Below, one piece after another: positions 38,185 to 50,918 of a stretch of 64,000 nucleotides of DNA. A program made the translations under genes and the position numbers. This DNA comes from Streptomyces sp. GS7 (GTDB taxonomy: Bacteria; Actinomycetota; Actinomycetes; Streptomycetales; Streptomycetaceae): assembly GCF_009834125.1 (NCBI RefSeq), contig NZ_CP047146.1, positions 8,462,501 through 8,526,500 on the forward strand. The letters are read 5' to 3'. Each line of letters begins with the position of its first letter. Within the stretch, counting starts at the first letter, position 1. The notes beneath the pieces were generated by a model that was given only the letters and a program-made list of their open reading frames with translations, did not search any database and had not been told where the DNA came from.

Positions 38185-39039
38185 ATGCCTCCTCGCAAGG
38201 ACCCGGATCCCTCCGCGAGCGTCCAGAGCTTCTACGGCGCAGAGTTGCGCTACCGCAGAGAGAAAGCGGGCCTCACCCTCGAACAGCTGGCGGAAGGCGC
38301 CTTCCGCGGCATCTCCCTGCTCAGCCAGATCGAACGCGGCGAGCGCGCGATGCCGATGGACTTCGCCGTCCACGTCGACAAGAAGCTCAACACGGACGGC
38401 TTCTTCCAGCGCCGTTGCGAAGATGCGGCAAAGGCCCGGCGGTCCGGGCATCCGGCGTACTTCGCGGAAATCCCCGACATGGAGAAGACCGCTACAACGA
38501 TCGAGGACTGGGCACCGTTCGTCATCCCCGGTCTGTTGCAGACCAAGGCATACGTCCGAAAGCTCTGCGAAACGACAAGGCCATGGTCAGAGCCGGAGGG
38601 CGTCGAAGAGAAGGTCCGCGCACGACTGAAGCGCGCGGAGATCTGGAAGCGCAAGGGGCGTCCCTACTACTGGGCAATCCTGCGCGAAGAACTGATCCGC
38701 AAACTGGTGCTCCCGCCCGCCGGGATGGCCGAGCAGCTGGAACACATCCTCGACGTGATCCGCTCCACCCAAGGCGTTCTGCAGATCGTCCCGCGAACGA
38801 CGGCCACGCACCCCCTGATGCAGGGACTGGCCAAGGTCATGACCTTTCCCGACACACCGCCGGTCGTCTGGATCGAGAGCGAATTCAGCGGCCAAACCAT
38901 CGACTATCCACCACTCGTGACGGACTTTCGGAGGTCGTACGATCTGCTCAGGGCCGCCGCACTGCCGCCTGAGGCGTCCCTGGCCATGGTCGAGGAAGCG
39001 GCAAGGGGCTACAGAGATGAAGCGCAGCAACAGGGTTGA
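38185..39039 (+). CDS. WhiJ/Scr1-type helix-turn-helix regulator (locus 2)
   Basis: 284 aa with an N-terminal XRE-type HTH (about residues 15-75: ELRYRREKAGLTLEQLAEGAFRGISLLSQIERGERAM) and the Scr1-type C-terminal domain (PFVIPGLLQTKAYVRKL, VLQIVPRTTATHPLMQG). Same architecture as 13945-14787 but clearly diverged. ATG start with a GGTGAG site. Overlaps the DUF397 gene by 23 bp. Confidence 0.9.
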   Translation: MPPRKDPDPSASVQSFYGAELRYRREKAGLTLEQLAEGAFRGISLLSQIERGERAMPMDFAVHVDKKLNTDGFFQRRCEDAAKARRSGHPAYFAEIPDMEKTATTIEDWAPFVIPGLLQTKAYVRKLCETTRPWSEPEGVEEKVRARLKRAEIWKRKGRPYYWAILREELIRKLVLPPAGMAEQLEHILDVIRSTQGVLQIVPRTTATHPLMQGLAKVMTFPDTPPVVWIESEFSGQTIDYPPLVTDFRRSYDLLRAAALPPEASLAMVEEAARGYRDEAQQQG

Positions 39040-39238
39040 GCTGAGCACTGCCACCTGGCGCAAGAGCACTTACAGCAACGGCGACGGCGCCGACTGCATC
39101 GAGGTCATGGACGACCTCCCCGGCATCGTCCCCGTCCGGGACAGCAAGGACCCGCACGGACCGGCGCTCGTGTTCCCGGCCGCCGGGTGGTCGGCGTTCG
39201 TCGGCGCCGTCAAGGGAAGCCGACTCCCCAGCGCCTGA
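39017..39238 (+). CDS. DUF397 protein (locus 2)
   Basis: 73 aa, DUF397: WRKSTYSNGDGADCIEVMD, VPVRDSKDPHGPALVFPAAGW. Partner of the HTH gene it overlaps. It differs from the locus-1 copy mainly before the first motif and at the C-terminus. Confidence 0.92.
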   Translation: MKRSNRVELSTATWRKSTYSNGDGADCIEVMDDLPGIVPVRDSKDPHGPALVFPAAGWSAFVGAVKGSRLPSA

Positions 39239-39293
39239 ACGCAGTTCGGCCCCTGGTGCACGTATGCGCACACCAGGGGCCGTTCTGTAGTCG

Positions 39294-40990
<1,697 letters not shown>

Positions 40991-41094
40991 TTCTTGGGGC
41001 CCGGGTGGGTAGCGCCTGACCAGCGGGGCAGTGTCTGCTGGACGGGCAGGCCGTCAGCCGGCAACGACACCGCAGTCACCGCAGGAGAGCACCA

Positions 41095-41709
41095 ATGGGC
41101 ACACCGCACCCGCGCCGGGGCAACACCCGCCAGCGCATTCAGGACGTCGCTCTGGAGCTGTTCGCGGAACAGGGCTACGAGAAGACCTCGCTGCGCGAGA
41201 TCGCCGAGCGGCTGGAGGTCACCAAGGCGGCGCTCTACTACCACTTCAAGACCAAGGAAGACATCATCATCAGCCTCTTCGAGGACCTGTGCAGGCCCAT
41301 CGACGAGCTGATCGCCTGGGCCGAGGGGCAGCCGCGGACCCTGGAGACCAAGCAGGAGCTGGTCCGCCGCTACAGCGAGTCGCTGCGCTCCTCCGAGGCC
41401 CTTTTCCGCTTCATGCAGGAAAACCAGGCCACCGTGCGGGACCTCACCATCGGCCAGCGCTTCAAGCAGCGGATGCTGACGCTCTACGACCTGCTCAAGG
41501 AGCCCGACGCCGAGATGGTGGACCAGGTGCGCTGCATCACGGCGCTGTTCTCGATACATGCGGGCATGTTCGCGATGCAGAACGTCGTGGGCGACCCCGA
41601 GGAGAAGCGCGAGGCCATCCTCAGGGTCGCCACGGAACTGGTCACGGCGGCAAACCCGCCGAGCCGCCGGCCAGCCCGGCCGGATTCAGCTCAGACGGCG
41701 TCGCCGTGA
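41095..41709 (+). CDS. TetR-family repressor of the MFS exporter
   Basis: 204 aa. TetR HTH at about residues 12-58 (RQRIQDVALELFAEQGYEKTSLREIAERLEVTKAALYYHFKTKEDI), then a helical ligand-binding domain. ATG after AGGAGA. Divergence from the MFS gene and the shared operator make it the probable local repressor. Its last 19 bp overlap the end of the convergent M23 peptidase gene. Confidence 0.92.
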   Translation: MGTPHPRRGNTRQRIQDVALELFAEQGYEKTSLREIAERLEVTKAALYYHFKTKEDIIISLFEDLCRPIDELIAWAEGQPRTLETKQELVRRYSESLRSSEALFRFMQENQATVRDLTIGQRFKQRMLTLYDLLKEPDAEMVDQVRCITALFSIHAGMFAMQNVVGDPEEKREAILRVATELVTAANPPSRRPARPDSAQTASP

Positions 41710-42389
41710 GCCCGCAGGAATCCGGTCGGCTCGATGCCCGACCCGTAGTTGGGGCCGGTGCGGACCTCGAAGTGCAGGTGGGGACCGGTGGAGTTGCCGG
41801 TGCTCCCGGAGAGACCGATCTGCTGGCCGGTGGCGACCTGCTGGCCCACGTGGACCTCGATCTTTGAGAGATGCGCGTACTGGGTGTACATGCCGTCGGC
41901 GTGCTTGATCACGATCGCGTTGCCGTAGGCCGGACCGTCGCCGCCGCCCCACGGACCGGCCTTGACGATCGTGCCCTTGTGCACGGCGTGGACCGCGGTG
42001 CCGGTCGGCACGACGAAGTCCTGACCGCTGTGCTTGTGGGCCCAGTGCACACCGGCGATGCCGAAGGGCTCGCCGAGGACGTACTTCTCGACCGGCTTCA
42101 CCCAGGCGTTGGCCATCTTCGCCGCGTCCACCTTGGCCTTCGCCGCGGCCGCCTTGGCGTCGGCGACGGCCTTGGTCTGCGCCGCGGCCTGGGCGCTGAC
42201 GGCCTTGCTGGTGCCGGCGGACAGAGGCAGCAGCCCGGCGTCCGCGGCGGAGGCGACCCCGGCGCCCAGCGCGGCGGCGATACCGGCACCGGCGGCCACC
42301 ACGGCCACCCGATTACGCAGCGCCGACTTCGCGACCTTGGTCGACTTGGCGGACTTCCGGGAATTACGTATCGCGGCGAACTTCGACAT
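41691..42389 (-). CDS. M23 metallopeptidase (LytM-type cell-wall hydrolase)
   Basis: 232 aa, exported. A basic N-terminus (SRKSAKSTKVAKSALRN) and a hydrophobic core (VAVVAAGAGIAAALGAGVASA) form the signal peptide; an Ala/Lys-rich helix follows (about 65-85). The M23 domain (about 100-230) has zinc-site motifs HSGQD and GPHLHFEV. Expected to cut peptidoglycan cross-bridges. The ATG at 42389 has its ribosome site inside a hairpin (see next entry), after a long leader. Confidence 0.92.
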   Translation of the reverse strand: MSKFAAIRNSRKSAKSTKVAKSALRNRVAVVAAGAGIAAALGAGVASAADAGLLPLSAGTSKAVSAQAAAQTKAVADAKAAAAKAKVDAAKMANAWVKPVEKYVLGEPFGIAGVHWAHKHSGQDFVVPTGTAVHAVHKGTIVKAGPWGGGDGPAYGNAIVIKHADGMYTQYAHLSKIEVHVGQQVATGQQIGLSGSTGNSTGPHLHFEVRTGPNYGSGIEPTGFLRAHGDAV

Positions 42390-42395
42390 GCGGGT

Positions 42396-42411
42396 TTTCC
42401 CTCCAGGGAAA
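42396..42411 (-). promoter_or_regulatory. Hairpin sequestering the M23 ribosome-binding site
   Basis: On the transcript TTTCCC-TGGA-GGGAAA folds into a 6-bp stem that contains the GGAGGG ribosome site, 6 bp before the ATG. Upstream, CCCGG/CCGGG inside GAATGG/CCATTC pairs (about 42415-42453) forms a second structure. Together they suggest translational control. Confidence 0.5.
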
Positions 42412-42840
42412 GTGAATGGGTGTTTTCCCGGCTGCGGTCCGGGAGCGCCATTCCTTGGTAACCCGCGTTCGCCATGACGCCAAGAGGCCCTTTCTACTAT
42501 CGGAGTCCGTATGCGGGGATGCCGATCAAGGGCCTGGCCCTGCCCCCGCCGAGGCGTGGGCAAACCACCTCAAACCGACCCGACCGCCCTGTGCGCTACC
42601 GCCCATGACCTGGCATTTCTCCATACGAGGCCCGCGCGCGCCACGATCGACGAACCCCCGCTCCGGCACCCCTCCCCCAGGGAATCCGACCCCCCGGAAC
42701 CACCCCGCCCCCATTCCCCTAAAGCCTCTAGTAGGCCCCAAAACCATGTGCCTCAAGTCACCAGCCGAAGGGGATTCACTGTGACCCGCATTACGCACAA
42801 TCGGCGGCGAATGTGACCTGGGTTACCCAATTCCGCCCGG
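42412..42840. other. Intergenic region between M23 and NACHT genes
   Basis: About 590 bp separate these divergent genes and no protein gene is supported. The half near M23 probably is a long 5' leader. I looked for the cyclic-di-AMP (ydaO) riboswitch that precedes some Streptomyces wall hydrolases and did not find its conserved blocks. An 11-bp palindrome, TGGGTTACCCA, is at 42819-42829. Confidence 0.45.
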
Positions 42841-42882
42841 CGGATTCCCGCCGGTGGATTCCACCCGACGGATTCCCGAAAG
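42841..42882. repeat. Three 14-bp direct repeats upstream of the NACHT gene
   Basis: Units 42841-42854, 42855-42868 and 42869-42882 share YGGATTCCM. They end 101 bp before the NACHT start and could be regulator binding sites. Confidence 0.6.
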
Positions 42883-42983
42883 CGCCTGACCGGCACCGAC
42901 CCACCGCTCTAGCCTGATCCGGACCCGACACGTCACCGCGTCGGCACGGCCCGGCGTCATCACAGGGGGAGGGCGGACCGCAG

Positions 42984-45900
42984 GTGGACCCGTCAGCAGT
43001 AGGCGTCAAGCTCGCGTCGAGCGTCGTCGCACCGCTCGTCAAGAAGCTCTTCGTCAAGGAGGGGCCGGGCGCCGGCCTCGTCGACCGCCCCGTACGGATC
43101 TCCGCCCTGGTCTCCTTCCGGGGCGAGCAGCGCACCCTCACCGACCGGGACCTGCACAAACTGGCGGCGGAGCTGGTGCGGCGCGCCGTACGGTCCGCCG
43201 GCCCCGGAGAGGGCCCGGTCCCCGAGGACGAGGAGACCGCCGTCGCCGACGCCCTGGCCGCCACCCTCGCCGGCCTCGGCACCCTCGACATGGACGACGT
43301 CCAGGCCGTCGCCCTCGGCGCCACCGCCCTGGCGGAGCGCCTGACGGCCGCCGCCCCGCAGGCGGCCCGCGAGCTGTCCCGGGACGCCGAACTCCTCCAC
43401 CAGACCCTCGTCGACACCGCCTGCCTGCACATCGTCCACTTCTTCACCCAGCGCTCGACGTTCGTCGCCCGCACCCTGGTCCAGCAGAGCCGCAGCCTGG
43501 ACGCGCTGATCGAGATCGTCGACGAGTTCCTCGAACGGCATCCGTCGCCCCGTACCGCCGACGCCGCCTTCGAGCGCGGATACCTCACCTACCTCGCCCG
43601 CAAGCACGGCCGCCTCACCATCTACGGCATCGACCTGCACAACTCCCCGGACCGCTGGCCGCTCGACGCCGCCTACATGAGCCTGGAGGCGACCGGCCCG
43701 AACCTCGCGGAAGGCCCCTTCGAGGACCTTCCGCCCCGTGCCACCGTCCCCGCCGACCAGGCCCTCGCCGGCCGCTCCCGGGTCCTCCTCCGCGGCACAG
43801 CCGGCTCCGGCAAGAGCACCCTCGTCCAGTGGCTGGCCGTCTCCTGCACCCGGCCCGTCGGCGAGACCACCCTCCCCCACCTCTACGGCCGCATCCCCTT
43901 CGTCCTCCCGCTCCGCACCCTCACCCGCTCCGGCTCCGTCCTCCCCACCCCCGACCGCTTCCTGACCGCCACCGGCTGCCCGGTCTCCGGCTCCCAGCCC
44001 GACGGCTGGGCGGAACGCGTCCTCGCCTCCGGCCGCGGCCTCCTCCTCGTCGACGGCCTGGACGAGATCCCGGAACGCGAACGCGACCACGCCCGCAGCT
44101 GGCTGCGCGATCTGCTCGACGCCTACCCGGGCAACCTCTGGCTGGTCACCACCCGCCCCTCCGCCGTACGCGAGGACTGGCTGGCCGCCGACGGCTTCGA
44201 CGAGCTGACGCTCTCCCCCATGAGCCGCGACGAGGTCGCCGCGTTCATCGGACGCTGGCACCGGGCCGCGCGCCACGACGCCGACGACACCGACCGCCTC
44301 GACGCCTACGAGCAGTCCCTCCTCACCGCCGTCCGCACCAAGCCCGACCTCGGCCGGCTCGCCACCAACCCCCTGATGTGCGGCCTGATCTGCGCCCTGC
44401 ACCGCGACCGCCGCGGCTACCTCCCGCACGGCCGCAAGGAGCTCTACGACGCCGCCCTGAACATGCTCCTCTCCCGCCGCGACCGGGAACGCGACATGCG
44501 CGGCCCGGACGGCGTCGAGCTGAGCGACGAGCCGCAGATCCAGCTCCTCCAGCGCCTGGCCTACTGGCTGATCCGCAACGGCCGCACCGAACTCGACCGC
44601 GACCGCGCCGAACGCCTCGTCGCCGACGCCCTCCCCGCCGTCCCCGCCGCCGCGTCCCAGGGCCCGGCCCCCGCCGTCTTCCGCCACCTCCTCCTCCGCA
44701 GCGGCCTGCTGCGCGAACCCGCCCCCGGTTCCGTGGACTTCGTGCACCGCACCTTCCAGGACTACCTGGGCGCCAGGGCCGCCATCGAGGAGGGCGACTT
44801 CGGCCTGCTGGTGGAGCATGCGGCGGACTCCCAGTGGGAGGACGTCATCCGCATGGCGGTGGCCCACGCCCGCCCCCGCGAACGGGCTGATCTGCTAAGG
44901 GAGTTGGTCACCAAGGGCGACGGTCTGGAGGACCCGGGCGCCCGCCTCCGCGTCCATCTCCTCGCCGTGGCCTGCCTGGAACACGCGACGGAACTGGACC
45001 CGGGGGTCCGCGAGGAGGTCAACTCCCGCGCGAAGGCGATCCTGCCGCCGCGTACCCGCGAGGAGTCGGAATTGCTGGCCGCGGCCGGCCCCATCGTCCT
45101 GGAACTCCTGCCCGGCCCGGACGGCCTGGAGGTCGACGAGGCACAGGAAGTGGTGGCCACCGCCGCGTCCATCGGCTCCGACGCCGCCCTGGAATGCATC
45201 AAGCGCTTCCGGTACCACCCCGAGATCACCGTCCGTGGCCAACTCAGCCTCCACTGGCCGGCGTTCGAGACCGGCCGCTACGCCGAGGAAATCATCCGGC
45301 ACGTCGGCACCGATGTTCACATCACCGTCACCAACCCCGCCGAGCTGGCTGCCCTCAAAGCACTCGGCGGTCACCCGATGACGACCGTGAGGGGCCGGTT
45401 CACGCCCGGGGAACTCCTCGACGCACTCCACCCCGAGCAGCTCACCCACCTCATGCTCGACGACAACCCGGCGGTCAGCGATCTCGCGTTCCTCCGGGAC
45501 TTCCCCGAACTGAGGTCGCTCACCCTGCGGGACTGTCCCGCGGTCGACGATGCCACGCCCCTCGCGGACCTGCGTCTATGGTTCCTGAGCATCAGCGGGG
45601 CGGACGGCAGAGGCGTGCGCACGCCCCGCGGGCTCGACGGCCTGCGCCATCTCCGGTCCCTGATTGTCTATGTCCCGCTTCCGCCCGAGGGCCTGGACGC
45701 CTTCCCGGCAGACGCTCCGTTGGTCCACCTGAGCCTCGGGCAGCGCATTCACCCCGACTTCACGCGCATCGCCTCGTGGCCACGTCTGACAAGCATGCAG
45801 CTGCGGCACCTCACCGACGACTTCGCCGAGGACCAGTGGCGTGCGCTCTGTGACCTGACCGAGCTGGAGGACTTCTCCTTCGGCCTGGCGGAGGGCGAGA

Positions 45901-46196
45901 ACGGTCTGCGTGTTCCTCCTGGCCTGGCACTGCCGCAGGTGAAGAAGCTCAGCCTGCTCAATCTGGCACGCCGCTCCCCGGCCGAACTGACCGAGCAGCT
46001 GCGCACCGCCCTCCCGGCCTTCCCCGACGTCCGCAAGCTCCAGCTCTACGGCCTGATCGGCGGCTTCGTCGATCTCTCCCCCATGGAGACCCTCCCCGCC
46101 CTACGGGACCTCTATCTCTCTTACCTCGCCCCTTCCCCCGCCTACCCCCTCCCACCCCATCTCAACGTCACCCACTACCCCCGCCCCCGCACGTAA
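42984..46196 (+). CDS. NACHT-domain STAND ATPase with leucine-rich C-terminus (bacterial NLR-like)
   Basis: 1070 aa. The N-terminal about 230 residues are helical (likely the NACHT N-terminal helical, NNH-type, domain common in Streptomyces). The NACHT ATPase has Walker A RGTAGSGKST (about residue 273) and Walker B LLLVDGLDEIPERERDHA (about 352), followed by winged-helix/helical parts including FVHRTFQDYLGARAA. From about residue 800 leucine-rich repeats run to the end (FLRDFPELRSLTLRDCPAVDD, LRHLRSLIVYV). Related bacterial NACHT proteins defend against phage; here no separate effector gene is adjacent. GTG start after a GGGGGAGG site. Confidence 0.9.
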   Translation: MDPSAVGVKLASSVVAPLVKKLFVKEGPGAGLVDRPVRISALVSFRGEQRTLTDRDLHKLAAELVRRAVRSAGPGEGPVPEDEETAVADALAATLAGLGTLDMDDVQAVALGATALAERLTAAAPQAARELSRDAELLHQTLVDTACLHIVHFFTQRSTFVARTLVQQSRSLDALIEIVDEFLERHPSPRTADAAFERGYLTYLARKHGRLTIYGIDLHNSPDRWPLDAAYMSLEATGPNLAEGPFEDLPPRATVPADQALAGRSRVLLRGTAGSGKSTLVQWLAVSCTRPVGETTLPHLYGRIPFVLPLRTLTRSGSVLPTPDRFLTATGCPVSGSQPDGWAERVLASGRGLLLVDGLDEIPERERDHARSWLRDLLDAYPGNLWLVTTRPSAVREDWLAADGFDELTLSPMSRDEVAAFIGRWHRAARHDADDTDRLDAYEQSLLTAVRTKPDLGRLATNPLMCGLICALHRDRRGYLPHGRKELYDAALNMLLSRRDRERDMRGPDGVELSDEPQIQLLQRLAYWLIRNGRTELDRDRAERLVADALPAVPAAASQGPAPAVFRHLLLRSGLLREPAPGSVDFVHRTFQDYLGARAAIEEGDFGLLVEHAADSQWEDVIRMAVAHARPRERADLLRELVTKGDGLEDPGARLRVHLLAVACLEHATELDPGVREEVNSRAKAILPPRTREESELLAAAGPIVLELLPGPDGLEVDEAQEVVATAASIGSDAALECIKRFRYHPEITVRGQLSLHWPAFETGRYAEEIIRHVGTDVHITVTNPAELAALKALGGHPMTTVRGRFTPGELLDALHPEQLTHLMLDDNPAVSDLAFLRDFPELRSLTLRDCPAVDDATPLADLRLWFLSISGADGRGVRTPRGLDGLRHLRSLIVYVPLPPEGLDAFPADAPLVHLSLGQRIHPDFTRIASWPRLTSMQLRHLTDDFAEDQWRALCDLTELEDFSFGLAEGENGLRVPPGLALPQVKKLSLLNLARRSPAELTEQLRTALPAFPDVRKLQLYGLIGGFVDLSPMETLPALRDLYLSYLAPSPAYPLPPHLNVTHYPRPRT

Positions 46197-46215
46197 AGGA
46201 CCCTCAAACACAAAA

Positions 46216-46250
46216 CCGCCCCGGACCCGTACGAAACGGTTCCGGGGCGG
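46216..46250. terminator. Terminator between NACHT and clpC
   Basis: CCGCCCCGGA (46216-46225) pairs with TCCGGGGCGG (46241-46250); after one mismatch CCGT/ACGG extends the stem to a 5-nt loop. On the minus strand it is followed by TTTTGTGTTTG, a classic intrinsic terminator for clpC. Confidence 0.85.
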
Positions 46251-46266
46251 CTGCGTATGTCAGGGA

Positions 46267-48792
<2,526 letters not shown>

Positions 48793-48995
48793 CGTTAATC
48801 GCTCCTCAGAGCGGTCAGGCAGTTAGGGGTCGGTCCCCTCCCTGTCCTTCCGCATGCTAGTCCCGCAGGGCGGGACAGCTCATTCCAACTGCCGACACCC
48901 GTCCGGATCACCCCGCTCCGACGGGGAAATTTACTGCCGAACAGCTGACATCTGCTCCAACTCGATGGTGCGAGACGATGTTCCCGCAGGCCAGG

Positions 48996-49030
48996 CATAT
49001 ACGCCCGCCGCCACTACGCCCGTGGCGAAC
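48996..49030 (-). promoter_or_regulatory. ClgR-type box and promoter upstream of clpC
   Basis: The minus strand carries GTTCGCCACGGGCG (49017-49030), matching the ClgR consensus GTTCGCYNNNNGCG as I recall it. It overlaps a poor -35 (CACGGG, 49019-49024), 17 bp from a -10 TATATG (48996-49001). Such a layout fits an activator replacing a weak -35. It is about 205-240 bp upstream of the clpC start, so a long leader is implied. Confidence 0.6.
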
Positions 49031-49268
49031 GCGGCCCTCCCCGACACGCCGTCGGCCGCCGGCCGGAGACCGCGGCGAACCGCTCCGAGCGCCGGTCACA
49101 GCGTCTCTTCCCACTGAGACTTTCTTACCCGCTGCCACTGACACTCCATGCGGCGCGGACCTTTTCCATCCGCTACGGGCGAACATCCGCACACCACCGG
49201 ACGCCCCCGCACTCCCCCCGGGGATATACGGAGCGCATCCTTACGGACACCCGACGTAACTTCCTGCG

Positions 49269-49970
49269 GTGCCGGGAGTTGCACCAGGCATGCCCCGCGC
49301 GCTTCCGCGACCCCGCTCCCCCCTCTCCGCCGTCCGCCGGTGGTACGAGGAGGAAATGGGCTGGCCGACCACCGGCACGGAGCAGGTGGAACTCCTCACG
49401 GGGGTGTGCTTCGACGCCCTGGAGGTGCCGGCCGACGCCGGAATCGCCGTGCTGCGGCGGATGCCGCACACGGGTCCGGTCGCGTTCCTCAGGGGCGGAC
49501 GCGGCGGGAAACACCTCGGGGATCGGCCGAAATTGCTCATGCTCGTCGCTGCCGGCGGTGCCGAGGAACTCCCGGGAATCCTGGAATGGCTGGAGTGGGG
49601 CGCACTCGCGGCGGATCTCACGGCACGTGGCGCCGGTGACCGGATGCCCGCGCCGTCGCTCCCCCTGGGGGGCCGGGCGTCAGGCGGATTCGGCGCGCGG
49701 GAGGCCGCGGGATGGGTGCGGCCTCCCCGGCCTGGGTACGGGGCGGAGAATTCCCTGCCCACCACGGGGTTCGGGGCAGGAATCGGGGACGGTGGGGGCG
49801 CCCCCGACCTCGTACGGCTCGTGAGCGCGGCGGCCACCGAGTGCCACCGTGCCCGGTTGGTGCGTGCTCGTAATGCTCAATCGGATCGCGCGTGCGGCGA
49901 TCAGCCGTTGGCCTTCTCGAATGCCTCGCGAATGTCGGCGGGGACACGGCCGCGGTCATTGACGTTGTAG
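49269..49970 (+). CDS. Conserved actinobacterial protein, tail overlapping lsr2
   Basis: 233 aa of unknown function, similar to a protein encoded between clpC and lsr2 in other Streptomyces. A conserved block is RRWYEEEMGWPTTGTEQVELLTGVCFDAL, then LEVPADAGIAVLRRM and LPGILEWLEWGAL. The last 24 codons run over the 3' end of lsr2 on the other strand and look like antisense read-on, so the ancestral stop near 49875 may have been lost. Start GTG 49269, or ATG 49290. Confidence 0.65.
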   Translation: MPGVAPGMPRALPRPRSPLSAVRRWYEEEMGWPTTGTEQVELLTGVCFDALEVPADAGIAVLRRMPHTGPVAFLRGGRGGKHLGDRPKLLMLVAAGGAEELPGILEWLEWGALAADLTARGAGDRMPAPSLPLGGRASGGFGAREAAGWVRPPRPGYGAENSLPTTGFGAGIGDGGGAPDLVRLVSAAATECHRARLVRARNAQSDRACGDQPLAFSNASRMSAGTRPRSLTL

Positions 49971-50233
49971 CCGTTCTCCTTGGCCCACGCACGGATCTTC
50001 GCGGTGTCGGGAGAGCCTGCGGAAGCGGCGCGGACCTTGCCGCGGCCACCGGAACGGCCACCGGTCTTGCGGCCGGCCTTCACGAACTCGGCGAGCGAGT
50101 CGCGGAGCTTGTCGGCGTTGACCTCGGAGAGGTCGATCTCGTAGGACTTACCGTCGAGCGCGAACGTCACGGTCTCGTGGGCCTCGCCGCCGTCGAGGTC
50201 GTCCACAAGAAGAACCTGAACCTTCTGTGCCAC
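49901..50233 (-). CDS. lsr2: Nucleoid-associated protein Lsr2
   Basis: H-NS-like silencer that coats AT-rich, often horizontally acquired DNA. 110 aa: N-terminal dimerisation part (MAQKVQVLLVDDLDGGEAHETVTFALDG), a Gly/Arg linker and the C-terminal domain with the RGR-type AT-hook (NDRGRVPADI). GTG start. An AACCCT-N5-AGGGTT inverted repeat sits upstream at 50299-50315. Confidence 0.96.
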   Translation of the reverse strand: MAQKVQVLLVDDLDGGEAHETVTFALDGKSYEIDLSEVNADKLRDSLAEFVKAGRKTGGRSGGRGKVRAASAGSPDTAKIRAWAKENGYNVNDRGRVPADIREAFEKANG

Positions 50234-50390
50234 CGGGTTTCCCTTTCATCGAATGTGGATTACGACGGAAAGCAAACCGCTTTTCCGGGAAAAACACAAA
50301 CCCTTGGGTAGGGTTCACTTGCCCAGTGAGCGGGGAACGCATGCGTCCGTAGCCATGAGATAGGGGAGCGATTCGGACATAGAACGCTGA

Positions 50391-50909
50391 TCACAGGTGC
50401 AGAAGCATGCGGCTGTTACCCAGGGTGTTGGGCTTCACTCGTTCGAGGCCGAGGAACTCCGCAACCCCCTCGTCATAGGAACGCAGCAGTTCGCTGTAGA
50501 CATCACCGTCTACGGGAGTCTCGCCGATCTCCACGAAGCCGTGCTTGACGAAGAAGTCGACTTCGAAGGTGAGACAGAAAATTCGTCGCACTCCGAGCCA
50601 CCTTGCGGTACGCAGCAGCTTGTCGAGGACTTGGTGGCCGACCCCCGCTCCCTTCAGCTCCGGATCCACTGCCAGGGTGCGGACCTCTGCCAGGTCTTCC
50701 CACATGACGTGGAGTGCTCCGCAGCCGACGACCTCGGCGTCTTCGTCGCGCTCGGCGACCCAGAACTCCTGGATGTCCTCGTAAAGCGTGACGGTGGCTT
50801 TGTCGAGCAGGATCCCGTCGCGCGAGTAGGCGTCGATGAGGCGGCGTACGGCCGGTACATCGCTGGTCCGGGCACGGCGGACGGTGAGCCCTTTTGAATG
50901 CGCAGGCAT
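50391..50909 (-). CDS. GNAT N-acetyltransferase, N-acetylglutamate synthase-like
   Basis: 172 aa single GNAT domain: VRRARTSDVPAVRRLIDAYS, VVGCGALHVMWEDLAEVRTLAVDP, the acetyl-CoA loop ELKGAGVGHQVLDKLL and FFVKHGFVEIG. It resembles the GNAT part of ArgA, so amino-acid (glutamate) acetylation is plausible in arginine synthesis. The ATG lies 9 bp after the BlaI-type repressor stop, so they share a transcript. Confidence 0.85.
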   Translation of the reverse strand: MPAHSKGLTVRRARTSDVPAVRRLIDAYSRDGILLDKATVTLYEDIQEFWVAERDEDAEVVGCGALHVMWEDLAEVRTLAVDPELKGAGVGHQVLDKLLRTARWLGVRRIFCLTFEVDFFVKHGFVEIGETPVDGDVYSELLRSYDEGVAEFLGLERVKPNTLGNSRMLLHL

Positions 50910-50918
50910 GCCCGGACG

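Noticed and set aside
42412..42780. Cyclic-di-AMP (ydaO) riboswitch before the M23 peptidase
   Set aside because: Expected because disA is nearby and some wall hydrolases use it, but the conserved blocks of that riboswitch (such as the CAGCUAACC segment) are not present. A covariance search would settle it.
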